This document shows positions 53,301-60,904 of a DNA stretch of 64,000 nucleotides, one piece after another (within the stretch, counting starts at the first letter, position 1; the number at the start of each line of letters is the position of its first letter). The translations under genes were made by a program, and so were the position numbers. Origin of the DNA: Flavobacterium sp. YO12 (GTDB taxonomy: Bacteria; Bacteroidota; Bacteroidia; Flavobacteriales; Flavobacteriaceae); the NCBI RefSeq assembly GCF_004119495.1, contig NZ_NRQU01000012.1, forward strand, positions 1-64,000. Direction: 5' to 3'. The notes beneath the pieces were generated by a model that saw only the letters and a program-made list of their open reading frames with translations, was not told the origin of the DNA and did no database searches.

Positions 53301-53732
53301 TCGGCTGAGCAAATTAATCAGTTAGATAAGCAGGGAACGTTGGATATTGTTATTTCTGGAAATAATGTAACTTTATCACTAGAAGACGTCGAAATAACAT
53401 CGCAAGATATCGAAGGATGGCTGGTTGCAAATTCAAATGGAATTACAGTTGCGCTTGACATTACAATATCTGAAGAATTGAAAAATGAAGGAATCGCGAG
53501 AGAATTAGTAAACAGAATTCAGAATATCCGTAAAGATTCAGGATTTGAAGTTACTGATAAGATCAAAGTTCAAATTAAACGAAATGGACTTTTAGAAGAA
53601 GCTATTTTGAAAAATGAAGACTATATTAAGTCTGAGACATTAACAGACGACTTGGTTTTTGTAGACGCTTTAGAAAACGGCACAGAAATTGAGTTTGATG
53701 ATATTAAAACAGTGATATTAATTTCAAAATAA
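50331..53732 (+). CDS. ileS: Isoleucyl-tRNA synthetase with GxHH in place of HIGH
   Basis: This enzyme charges tRNA-Ile. At 1133 residues it is a long IleRS2-like (eukaryote-type) enzyme. The editing domain (CP1) includes LAWTTTPWTLPSNTAL, the KMSKR loop is intact in GQKMSKRLGNA (about 680-690), and the C-terminal anticodon-binding region ends without a zinc cluster. The class-I HIGH motif reads G57-I58-H59-H60 (GLPGIHHVMAR), with positions one and three swapped relative to HxGH. Reported mupirocin hyper-resistant IleRS2 enzymes carry this swap. A near-consensus -7 box (TACTTTCG) lies at 50299-50306, and dksA-like follows 10 bp after. Confidence 0.96.
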   Translation: MSTKFTEYKGLDLPTVASEVLDFWKKENIFEKSVTTREGAEPYVFFEGPPSANGLPGIHHVMARAIKDIFCRYKTQKGFQVKRKAGWDTHGLPVELGTEKELGITKEDIGKTISIEEYNEACKKTVMRYTDVWNDLTEKMGYWVDMEDPYVTYKPKYMESVWWLLKQIYDKGLLYKGYTIQPYSPKAGTGLSSHEVNQPGAYRDVTDTTIVAQFKTLPETLPSFLQGFGDIHILAWTTTPWTLPSNTALTVGPKIDYVLVKTFNQYTFEPINVVLAKNLVGKQFGKGFFLSEDDADFDNVKNGDKKLPYKILTEAKGADLVEIRYEQLLPYVLPYQNAENAFRVIAGDFVTTEDGTGVVHTAPTFGADDAKVAKEAKPEVPPMLVLDENGTAVPLVDLQGKFTSHVGELAGKYVKNEYYDAGQAPERSVDVEIAIRLKEENKAFKVEKYVHSYPHSWRTDEPLLYYPLDSWFIKVTDVKDRMFDLNETINWKPKSTGEGRFGNWLKNANDWNLSRSRYWGIPLPIWRTEDKKEEVLIGSVEELYNAIEKSIEAGFQKENPFKGFEIGNMSESNYDLIDLHKNVVDQITLVSASGQPMKRESDLIDVWFDSGAMPYAQWHYPFENKDKIDDNKDFPANFIAEGVDQTRGWFYTLHAIGTLVFDKVAYKNVVSNGLVLDKNGQKMSKRLGNATDPFETIAEYGPDATRWYMISNANPWDNLKFDIEGIAEVRRKFFGTLYNTYSFFSLYANIDGFKYAEAEIPLNERPEIDQWIISELNTLVKFVDECYEDYEPTKATRAISEFVQENLSNWYVRLCRRRFWKGEYAHDKIAAYQTLYTCLLTISKLSAPVAPFFMDKLYRDLTASTGTEDFASVHLAEFPKFVENFVNKTLESKMQKAQTISSLVLSLRKKEMIKVRQPLQKVMIPILDENQRAEIEAISELVKAEVNVKEIVLLDDDSGILVKQIKPNFKALGPRFGKDMGLISKEIQAFSAEQINQLDKQGTLDIVISGNNVTLSLEDVEITSQDIEGWLVANSNGITVALDITISEELKNEGIARELVNRIQNIRKDSGFEVTDKIKVQIKRNGLLEEAILKNEDYIKSETLTDDLVFVDALENGTEIEFDDIKTVILISK

Positions 53733-53742
53733 GATAAATACC

Positions 53743-54123
53743 ATGATAGATGAAATTACAAGATACTCTGACGCTGATTTGGCAGAGTTCAAAGAAATAA
53801 TACAAAGCAAAATTAAAAAAGCACAAGAAGATCTTGATTTGATCAAAAGTGCCTATATGAATGATTTGAATAACGGAACAGACGATACTTCTCCAACTTT
53901 TAAAGCTTTTGAAGAAGGAAGTGAAACAATGTCTAAAGAAGCAAACTCTCAGTTGGCTATCAGACAAGAAAAGTTTATTCGCGATTTAAAAAACGCGCTA
54001 TTCCGTGTTGAAAATAAAACATATGGTATTTGCAAAGTAACAGGTAAATTAATCAGCAAAGAAAGGCTTAAAATCGTTCCTCATGCAACAATGAGTATCG
54101 AAGCTAAAAATTTGCAGAGATAA
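53743..54123 (+). CDS. DksA/TraR-like transcription factor with degenerate zinc finger
   Basis: The 126-residue DksA-family protein has an N-terminal coiled coil (about 8-75, YSDADLAEFKEIIQSKIKKA) and the C-terminal YGICKVTGKLISKERLKIVPHA segment. Canonical DksA has four cysteines; only one (in GICKVTG) is present here, with Thr/His at the other sites, so zinc binding is doubtful. It may bind the RNA polymerase secondary channel. It forms a two-gene unit with ileS. Confidence 0.88.
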   Translation: MIDEITRYSDADLAEFKEIIQSKIKKAQEDLDLIKSAYMNDLNNGTDDTSPTFKAFEEGSETMSKEANSQLAIRQEKFIRDLKNALFRVENKTYGICKVTGKLISKERLKIVPHATMSIEAKNLQR

Positions 54124-54145
54124 TAAATATATCTATCCAAAAAAT

Positions 54146-54173
54146 AACGCTCCTTTTAGGGGCGTTTTTTTTT
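54146..54173 (+). terminator. Terminator of ileS-dksA
   Basis: AACGC-CC and GG-GCGTT stem around TTTTA, followed by a nine-T run. Confidence 0.8.
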
Positions 54174-54309
54174 GTTTAATGTTTTTGAGGAATAGTAGTA
54201 CTAGTGTTTAAATCTATTTGAAAGAATTTATTTTCAAAGTAAGAGATCATTATTGTTTTTGGGTTTTCCTTTTTGTAGGAATCGTAATTGCAGAGATAAA
54301 AGTATGTTT

Positions 54310-54346
54310 AAATTAGAACTGCCCAACTTAAGACAGTTCTAATTTT
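54310..54346 (-). terminator. Hairpin after the roadblock genes
   Basis: AAATTAGAACTG and CAGTTCTAATTT are perfect 12-bp complements 15 bp past the stop of the minus-strand gene at 54361. The T-run is weak, so termination is probable rather than certain. The rest of 54174-54309 shows no feature. Confidence 0.6.
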
Positions 54347-54360
54347 AAGAATAATGAAAA

Positions 54361-54741
54361 TTAAGCAAGATTTTTTTCTAAGTCTGCTTTGTGTTTTCTT
54401 AAAACCGCTCTTGTCATTCCAAGATTTGCTTTTTGTGCATCAGCAGCCAAATAAATCATGAATTTTTTGTTAGGAGAAATGTCGATAACGTGAATTTGAT
54501 TTGAAAGCGTAATTAAAATATCCTCAATGTCTTGATTCAAGTTTAAAGCTTTTACAGCATTTAGTTTAGCCTTTACTACTTCAAGGTTATAAGCTGCGGC
54601 TAATTCTGGGTCAAAAGCGGGATCAATAGTTAAATTGCCAAAGCTTAATCCTGATTCAATTTCAGTTACAGATACTGCAATAAAGCCATTTACATTAGTT
54701 TTCATTTCATTTAAAAACACGTTTAAAAAATCGTTGCTCAT
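54361..54741 (-). CDS. Roadblock/LC7-like protein, second of a pair
   Basis: The 126-residue protein has the alternating helix and strand pattern of a roadblock/LC7 (MglB-like) domain: FIAVSVTEIESGLSFGNLTI, a central helix (AAAYNLEVVKAKLNAVKALN) and IEDILITLSNQIHVIDISPN leading to KFMIYLAADAQKANLG. Such proteins act as GTPase-activating or scaffold dimers. It lies 31 bp after a second roadblock gene on the same strand; no MglA-type GTPase is in the window. Confidence 0.7.
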   Translation of the reverse strand: MSNDFLNVFLNEMKTNVNGFIAVSVTEIESGLSFGNLTIDPAFDPELAAAYNLEVVKAKLNAVKALNLNQDIEDILITLSNQIHVIDISPNKKFMIYLAADAQKANLGMTRAVLRKHKADLEKNLA

Positions 54742-54772
54742 AGTTTTTGGGTTTGTGGTTAATAGATTTATG

Positions 54773-55129
54773 TTATTTCAATAGGGAATTTTTACTAAGT
54801 TCTGATGATAGTTCGTCAGTTGAACGCATTAATAAGGCAAGATTGCTTCCTTCTTTCGAAAACACAATGACGAAATTTGTGCCGCTGATTTTGTTTCCAA
54901 TGACTACACCTTCAGAGGTTTTTAGATAAAGTTGTTTAAGAAGGCCTTTTTCTAGATCAAGAAGAAACTTTTCGCTCATTGATAAAATTGCTGCACTCAT
55001 AGCGGCAACACTGTCTCCATAATCTAAATTCAGGGAGGTGATGAGTTTTCCTTTTCCGTTTAAAATTAAAGCCGCAGTTGCTTTGGTGCTGGTTAAAAAG
55101 TCATTTAATGCAGAAGTGATTTCGTTCAT
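54773..55129 (-). CDS. Roadblock/LC7-like protein, first of a pair
   Basis: The 118-residue protein follows the roadblock pattern: TKATAALILNGKGKLITSLN, then MSAAILSMSEKFLLDLEKG, then KQLYLKTSEGVVIGNKISGTNFVIVFSKEGSNLALL. This is closer to canonical MglB/roadblock than its neighbour. The two genes may form a heterodimer. It is divergent from a small basic-protein gene at 55308, with a 178-bp AT-rich shared region carrying an inverted repeat. Confidence 0.78.
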   Translation of the reverse strand: MNEITSALNDFLTSTKATAALILNGKGKLITSLNLDYGDSVAAMSAAILSMSEKFLLDLEKGLLKQLYLKTSEGVVIGNKISGTNFVIVFSKEGSNLALLMRSTDELSSELSKNSLLK

Positions 55130-55213
55130 ATTTTTGTAGGATTAGGGATGTTGTTAAAAATAGGTGGTATTTCACATTGGTTCGGCAATTTTTTTAATGT
55201 AATAACTAAACAA

Positions 55214-55232
55214 TTGTTAATTTTATTAACAA
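55214..55232. promoter_or_regulatory. Inverted repeat in the shared roadblock / small-gene promoter region
   Basis: TTGTTAAT-TTT-ATTAACAA is a perfect 8-bp inverted repeat between two divergent genes and could be an operator. No TAnnTTTG box could be placed with confidence in this very AT-rich gap. Confidence 0.35.
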
Positions 55233-55307
55233 ATATAAATTAAAATATGTATCATTGTAATATCAAATCGTTATTATTTTATTTTTTTTACTTATAAAAC
55301 TTACATT

Positions 55308-55508
55308 ATGGCTAAAGCATTGAAATTCAAGGATGTAAATTCTGACGTCGAGAGCAGAATGAAGGAATTTGAGAAGTTAAGAACAAAATTTAAATCTGAT
55401 TTGAGCAAAGCTGCGGCGAAAAAAAGTACCGCAGGAGCAGAAGGAAAAGGGCTGCTAAAATCTATTTCTAATTTTTTTGCTGATAGTCCTGCAACAGCAA
55501 AAAAGTAG
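55308..55508 (+). CDS. Small basic helical protein of unknown function
   Basis: The 66-residue protein is Lys/Ala-rich, with an amphipathic helix (VNSDVESRMKEFEKLRTKFK, about 10-30), a charged linker and a C-terminal LLKSISNFFADSPA segment. It has no signal peptide or membrane helix. I recognise no family. Its divergent position beside the roadblock pair and its own terminator support a genuine gene; a structural or scaffold partner role is only a guess. Confidence 0.6.
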   Translation: MAKALKFKDVNSDVESRMKEFEKLRTKFKSDLSKAAAKKSTAGAEGKGLLKSISNFFADSPATAKK

Positions 55509-55564
55509 ATTTTCGAACTGTGTTTAATGAAAACTGATGAGGTTTAGATTTACTGCAAAGAATT

Positions 55565-55590
55565 AACGTTCCTTTAGGGACGTTTTTTTT
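55565..55590 (+). terminator. Terminator of the small basic gene
   Basis: AACGT-CC and GG-ACGTT stem around a TTTA loop, followed by an eight-T run. Confidence 0.8.
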
Positions 55591-55628
55591 GATTTAATTA
55601 CTATTTTTGCCCATCAAAATTTCTTAAA

Positions 55629-56228
55629 ATGTCATTACGAAAAGCGTATTTCCTTATATTTTTAGTTTTAATTGTCGATCAGCTTTCAAAAATCTATGTA
55701 AAAACAAACTTTGTTTTAGGCGAAGAAGTTGTGATTTTTGATTGGTTTAGAATTCATTTTATAGAAAATGAAGGAATGGCATGGGGAACAAAAATACCAG
55801 GAGAATACGGAAAATTAATCTTAACCGTTTTTAGAATTTTTGCCGTATTCGGAATTGGATGGTGGCTTTCGGATGCTATTAAAAAACGTCATTCTACTTA
55901 TTTGATTGTTTCTATCGCATTAATATTTGCTGGAGCAGCTGGTAATATTATTGATTCTGTTTTTTATGGAGTAATTTTTGACGACAGCACGCATAGTTTA
56001 GCAACAATTTTCTCGCCTGAACCATACGGAACATGGTTTCATGGTTTAGTAGTTGATATGTTTTATTTCCCAATTTGGGAGGGTAATCTGCCTTCTTGGA
56101 TCCCTGTTTTTGGCGGAAAACATTTTATGTTTTTTAATGCCATTTTTAATGTTGCCGATATGGCTATCTCTACAGGAGTTGGAATATTATTAGTTTTTAA
56201 TAAAAGAGCATTCCCAAAACACGCATAA
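55629..56228 (+). CDS. lspA: Lipoprotein signal peptidase (SPase II)
   Basis: LspA removes signal peptides from diacylglyceryl-prolipoproteins in the inner membrane. The 199-residue protein has four membrane helices. The catalytic aspartates are D143 (VVDMFYF) and D177 (NVADMAIS), with the preceding GAAGNIID motif at 102-109. The loop between the last two motifs is longer than in E. coli. A -7-like TATTTTTG lies at 55602-55609. The usual ileS-dksA-lspA order is interrupted here by the roadblock module. Confidence 0.95.
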   Translation: MSLRKAYFLIFLVLIVDQLSKIYVKTNFVLGEEVVIFDWFRIHFIENEGMAWGTKIPGEYGKLILTVFRIFAVFGIGWWLSDAIKKRHSTYLIVSIALIFAGAAGNIIDSVFYGVIFDDSTHSLATIFSPEPYGTWFHGLVVDMFYFPIWEGNLPSWIPVFGGKHFMFFNAIFNVADMAISTGVGILLVFNKRAFPKHA

Positions 56229-56244
56229 ATATTTCAAAATAGTA

Positions 56245-56304
56245 AAATTCCAAATTCCAATATTTGAGGCATTCATTGCAGGTAAATATTGGAATTTGGA
56301 ATTT
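56245..56304. repeat. Perfect 21-bp inverted repeat, CCAAATTCCAA type
   Basis: The left arm 56245-56265 and right arm 56284-56304 are perfectly complementary over 21 bp (words TTCCAAATTCCAATATTT and its complement) around an 18-nt loop, ending in a T-run. It probably terminates lspA and looks like one of the dispersed repeat families. Confidence 0.8.
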
Positions 56305-56361
56305 TTCATTATTGGGATTTAATAATATTGTGCTATTTTTACCATACAAAAGCTTAAACTT

Positions 56362-59300
56362 ATGCAAAGTCCGTCTTTCTCTATTTATGATGCCTCTGCA
56401 GGATCAGGGAAGACGTATACTTTAGTTAAAGAATATCTTAAAATTATTCTTTCATCCCCAAAAAATGATGCTTATCGAAATATTCTTGCAATAACATTTA
56501 CCAACAAAGCGGTTCATGAAATGAAAAGCCGTATTGTTGGGAGTTTGTCTGAATTTGAAAAAGAAGAACCTTCTGCAAAAGCAGTTGATTTAATGGAAGA
56601 TTTGTCTCGAGAAACGGGGCTTTCAATTATTCAAATTAAAGTAAAATCTCAAAATATTATAAAGCACTTAATTCATAATTATGCGGCTTTTGATATTTCT
56701 ACCATAGATAAATTTACTCATAAAGTGATTAGGGCTTTTGCTCATGATCTAAATCTGCCAATGACTTTTGAAGTTACGCTCGATACAGAGAATTTATTGG
56801 TTGAGGCAGTCGATGCAATTATTGCTCAAGCTGGTCAAGATGAAACGCTGACCAAATTACTGATCGACTTCACGATGGAGAAGACAGATGATGATAAAAG
56901 CTGGGATGTTTCTCGTGAAATTCTAGAAACAGGACGTTTGGTTTTGAATGAGAATAATCGAAATGAGATTTTGCACTTTAATGACAAAACAATAGAAGAG
57001 TTTGTTGAGATAAAAAAGAAAATGCTTGCTTTGTGCAAGGATTTAGAGTCGGAAAATGAACAATTTGCTATAGAAGCACTTTCGTTATTGGATGGGAATA
57101 GTATTGATCTGAAATCTTTTTCAAGAGGAACATTTCCAAATCATCTTGAAAGTATTCGTGATGGAAAGTTTAATCCAAGAAATAAAACTTTTCATGAGTT
57201 TGATGATATTGCAATCAATAAAACGGCAAAAGATAAAGCGGTAATAGAAAACTTGATTCCAGAATTACTGAATATTTTAAAGAAGATTTATAAGAACTTT
57301 GAGAAAAGAGATTTTTATAAAGCGTTCTTGAAAAATATTACACCTTTATCATTGCTTAATACAGTTAGTAATGAATTGGCGAAAATTCAGGCAGAACAAA
57401 ATATTTTGTCCATTTCTGAATTTAATGCTATTATCCATCGAGAAATTCAGAATCAGCCCGCACCTTTTATATATGAACGATTAGGAGAACGTTATCGTCA
57501 TTTTTTTATTGATGAGTTTCAGGATACCTCAGAAATGCAATGGCAAAATTTAATTCCATTAATTGATAATGCGCTTTCTGGTCAAGATGATTTAGGGAAT
57601 AAAGGAACTTTGATGATTGTTGGCGATCCAAAACAGTCAATCTATAGATGGAGAGGCGGGAAGGCAGAACAGTTTATTGAATTAAGCAAAGATTCAAATC
57701 CTTTTAATAATCCAGATAAGGAAATTAAACACTTAAATACAAACTATAGAAGTTATAGCGAGGTTATTGAGTTTAATAATACTTTTTTTAAACTCATCTC
57801 GAGTGAGTTTTCAAACTTAGATTATAAAGATTTGTATGAAAATCATAGTTTTCAAAATACAAATTCAAAAAAAGGCGGATATGTAAATATTTCTTTTCTG
57901 CCAATAATTGAAAAAAATGAAGCGGAGGAAGAAGATGCTGTTGAAAAATCTGATTTGTATGTTTTGGAAACATTAAATACAATTCGAAAAGTTGTACAAG
58001 AAGGATTTGAATATAAAGATATTGTTATTTTAACTCGAAAAAGAGGTCAGGGAGTAGCAATTGCAAATTATCTAACAGAACAGCGAATTCCGCTTTTGTC
58101 ATCAGAAACCTTGATGATTCAAAATGCAACAGAAGTTAGATTGATTGTTCATTTATTGAAGTATTTGAACAATAGCAGAGATTTGGAATCAAAAGCACAT
58201 TTTCTTCATTTCTTAGGGAATACTTTGAGTGTTGAAATGCCAATACATGATTTTATTGCTCAAGGAATGGCTCATAAAAGTGAATCTGATTTTGAGAAAT
58301 GGCTTTTGACTTTTGATGTTTCACTTTCTTTTGAAAATATTCGCAAAAAATCACTTTACGAAGCTGTAGAGATAATTATCTCAAAATTTATTCTTCCATC
58401 TGAGGGAAATGCTTATGTGCAGTTTTTTCTTGATATTGTTCTAGAAAGAGATATTAGAAATCAGGCTGGAATTGCTGATTTTTTAAATTACTGGGAAAAG
58501 AATTCTGAGAAATTTAGTATTCCCTCTCCAGAAGGAAATAATGCAGTTCGTATTATGACGATTCATAAATCTAAAGGTTTAGAGTTTCCGGTTGTAATTA
58601 TGCCATTTGCGGAAGAAGATTATAATCGAAAACCAAAAGATAAATTATGGCTTGATACTGAAGCAGAAGATTTGGGAGTTCCAAGAGCTTTGGTTGATAA
58701 TAGTAGTGCGGTTGAAGGTTTTGGAGAGAGTGCTTCGGTTGTTTTTAATGAAAAGAAGCAAGAAGAATTATTAGATAATATAAATGTCTTGTATGTTGCA
58801 TTAACACGTGCAGAAGAACAATTGTATGTTATTTCGCAATCTTTAAAAGAAAGAAAAGATGGAGAGTGGCCTAATAATATGGCTTCCTATTTTATAAAAT
58901 ACCTAATCCATGAAGGAGTTTATGAGTCTGAGAAATTGGAATATGAATTTGGAAGCAAAACAAAACTTTCGATATCGTCAAAAGCTGCCGATTTGGTAAA
59001 AACAATTCCGATTGTAAAAGAGGTTTTGAATCCTAAAAATATTAAGATTGCTCAGAGAGAAGCGCTCATGTGGGGAACTCATCAGCAGGAAGCAATATCG
59101 TATGGGAATATTGTGCACGAAATCTTGGCTTTTGTAAAAGACAGGTCAGGTATTGATTTAGCAGTCACAAAATCAATTGAAAATGGATTAATTACAATTG
59201 AGCAGCGGGAAGCAGTTTTGAAAACGCTTTTAGAAATTGTTAATCATCCAGAATTAAGTGTTTGCTTTGATGGTGAAAATCATATTTTAAACGAGCAGAC

Positions 59301-59517
59301 GATTGTCCAGAAAGAGGGGAAAATATTGAAACCAGATCGAATCGTGTTGACAAAAGATAAAAAGGCATTTTTACTGGATTATAAAACAGGAGCGGTTAAT
59401 TCAAAGTATAAGCTTCAAATTCAGGAGTATCAGGACGCAGTAGAAGATTTAGGATATAAAGTGTTAAAAAAGGCTTTGGTGTATATAGGAACCGAAATCG
59501 ATGTAGTAAATTTGTGA
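56362..59517 (+). CDS. AddA-like UvrD/Rep helicase-nuclease
   Basis: This 1051-residue double-strand-break repair enzyme has Walker A ASAGSGKTYT (10-19), motif II DEFQDTSEMQW, motif III VGDPKQSIYRWRGG, motif V TIHKSKGLEFPVVIMP and motif VI LYVALTRAEEQL. A C-terminal RecB-type nuclease follows with GNIVHEIL and PDRIVLTKDKKAFLLDYKTG (the D...D-x-K core). It would process DNA ends with AddB. The addB-like gene begins at 62432, so the pair is separated by kbl and ompA. Confidence 0.93.
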   Translation: MQSPSFSIYDASAGSGKTYTLVKEYLKIILSSPKNDAYRNILAITFTNKAVHEMKSRIVGSLSEFEKEEPSAKAVDLMEDLSRETGLSIIQIKVKSQNIIKHLIHNYAAFDISTIDKFTHKVIRAFAHDLNLPMTFEVTLDTENLLVEAVDAIIAQAGQDETLTKLLIDFTMEKTDDDKSWDVSREILETGRLVLNENNRNEILHFNDKTIEEFVEIKKKMLALCKDLESENEQFAIEALSLLDGNSIDLKSFSRGTFPNHLESIRDGKFNPRNKTFHEFDDIAINKTAKDKAVIENLIPELLNILKKIYKNFEKRDFYKAFLKNITPLSLLNTVSNELAKIQAEQNILSISEFNAIIHREIQNQPAPFIYERLGERYRHFFIDEFQDTSEMQWQNLIPLIDNALSGQDDLGNKGTLMIVGDPKQSIYRWRGGKAEQFIELSKDSNPFNNPDKEIKHLNTNYRSYSEVIEFNNTFFKLISSEFSNLDYKDLYENHSFQNTNSKKGGYVNISFLPIIEKNEAEEEDAVEKSDLYVLETLNTIRKVVQEGFEYKDIVILTRKRGQGVAIANYLTEQRIPLLSSETLMIQNATEVRLIVHLLKYLNNSRDLESKAHFLHFLGNTLSVEMPIHDFIAQGMAHKSESDFEKWLLTFDVSLSFENIRKKSLYEAVEIIISKFILPSEGNAYVQFFLDIVLERDIRNQAGIADFLNYWEKNSEKFSIPSPEGNNAVRIMTIHKSKGLEFPVVIMPFAEEDYNRKPKDKLWLDTEAEDLGVPRALVDNSSAVEGFGESASVVFNEKKQEELLDNINVLYVALTRAEEQLYVISQSLKERKDGEWPNNMASYFIKYLIHEGVYESEKLEYEFGSKTKLSISSKAADLVKTIPIVKEVLNPKNIKIAQREALMWGTHQQEAISYGNIVHEILAFVKDRSGIDLAVTKSIENGLITIEQREAVLKTLLEIVNHPELSVCFDGENHILNEQTIVQKEGKILKPDRIVLTKDKKAFLLDYKTGAVNSKYKLQIQEYQDAVEDLGYKVLKKALVYIGTEIDVVNL

Positions 59518-59597
59518 AAATATTAATCAGATGTTAAAGAATTATACGGTCAAAAATGGCTTATAGTGTTAATTTTTAACGTTTTAAATAAATTGAA

Positions 59598-60791
59598 ATG
59601 TACGGTAAAATTAAAGAACACCTGCAAAAAGAATTGCAGGTAATTGAAGAAAACGGAATTTTTAAGAAGGAACGTATTATAACTTCTGCGCAAGATGCAG
59701 AAATAACTATTTCGACAGGAGAGAAAGTTTTGAACTTCTGCGCGAATAATTATTTAGGGCTTTCTTCGCATCCAGAGGTGGTTCAAGCGGCGAAAGACGC
59801 TATGGATACTCATGGTTTCGGAATGTCATCAGTTCGTTTTATTTGTGGGACGCAAGATATTCATAAAACATTAGAAAAAAAGATTGCTGATTTTTATGGT
59901 ACAGAAGATACTATATTATATGCTGCAGCCTTTGATGCTAATGGTGGTGTTTTCGAACCTTTATTAGGAGAAAACGATGCGATTATTTCTGATAGTTTAA
60001 ATCACGCTTCTATTATTGATGGAGTTCGTTTGTGTAAAGCAGCGCGCTACCGCTATGAGAACAATAATATGAATGACTTGGAGCAGCAGTTAATTAAAGC
60101 AAACGAAGCAGGTGCTCGTTTTAAATTAATCGTTACGGATGGAGTCTTTTCTATGGATGGTTTAGTGGCGCCGCTAGATAAAATCTGTGATTTAGCTGAT
60201 AAATATGATGCAATGGTTATGGTAGATGAATGCCATGCTGCAGGTTTTATTGGGGCAACTGGAAAAGGAACTCTTGAAGCAAAAGGAGTAATGGGGCGTG
60301 TAGATATTATTACAGGAACCCTTGGAAAAGCTCTTGGTGGCGCTATGGGAGGATATACTACAGCTAAAAAAGAAATTATTGAATTGCTACGTCAGCGTTC
60401 AAGACCATATTTGTTTTCAAATTCGCTTGCGCCTGCAATTGTAGGGGCTTCTATTAAGGTTTTCGAACTATTAGAAAAAGATACTTCTTTAAGAGATAAA
60501 TTAGAATGGAATACAAATTACTTTAAGGAAGGTATGAAAAATGCCGGTTTTGATATAATTGATGGTGATTCAGCAATTGTGCCAGTAATGTTGTATGATG
60601 CGAAATTGTCGCAGACTATGGCAGACGAGCTTTTAAAAGAAGGTATATATGTAATAGGTTTCTTTTTCCCAGTAGTGCCAAAAGAAAAAGCAAGAATCAG
60701 AGTGCAGCTTTCTGCGGCTCATACAAAAGAGCATTTAGACAAGGCTGTAAGTGCCTTTATATCAGTTGGAAAAATGTTAAAAGTTATATAA
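59598..60791 (+). CDS. kbl: Glycine C-acetyltransferase (2-amino-3-ketobutyrate CoA ligase)
   Basis: This PLP enzyme of threonine/glycine interconversion combines glycine and acetyl-CoA to 2-amino-3-oxobutyrate. Its 397 residues are normal for Kbl. The Schiff-base lysine is K244 in GTLGKALGG, the PLP-ring residues D210 and H213 are in VDECHAAGF, and the NYLGLSSHP segment is at 51-59. Threonine dehydrogenase, its usual partner, is not nearby. Confidence 0.94.
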   Translation: MYGKIKEHLQKELQVIEENGIFKKERIITSAQDAEITISTGEKVLNFCANNYLGLSSHPEVVQAAKDAMDTHGFGMSSVRFICGTQDIHKTLEKKIADFYGTEDTILYAAAFDANGGVFEPLLGENDAIISDSLNHASIIDGVRLCKAARYRYENNNMNDLEQQLIKANEAGARFKLIVTDGVFSMDGLVAPLDKICDLADKYDAMVMVDECHAAGFIGATGKGTLEAKGVMGRVDIITGTLGKALGGAMGGYTTAKKEIIELLRQRSRPYLFSNSLAPAIVGASIKVFELLEKDTSLRDKLEWNTNYFKEGMKNAGFDIIDGDSAIVPVMLYDAKLSQTMADELLKEGIYVIGFFFPVVPKEKARIRVQLSAAHTKEHLDKAVSAFISVGKMLKVI

Positions 60792-60837
60792 TTACCACAT
60801 TCGGGAAATTTTTGTAGGTTTTTTTTAACATTTGATT

Positions 60838-60867
60838 TTGTATTTAAAAAATTTGGTGTTACTTTTG
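60838..60867 (+). promoter_or_regulatory. Predicted promoter of the OmpA-family gene
   Basis: TTG (60838-60840), a 19-nt spacer and TACTTTTG (60860-60867) form a textbook Bacteroidota promoter. The start would be near 60874, about 30 nt before the ATG. It fits a strongly expressed porin-like gene. Confidence 0.7.
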
Positions 60868-60904
60868 CTTGTAATTAACTAAATTGTAATTAAAAAAATT
60901 AAGT

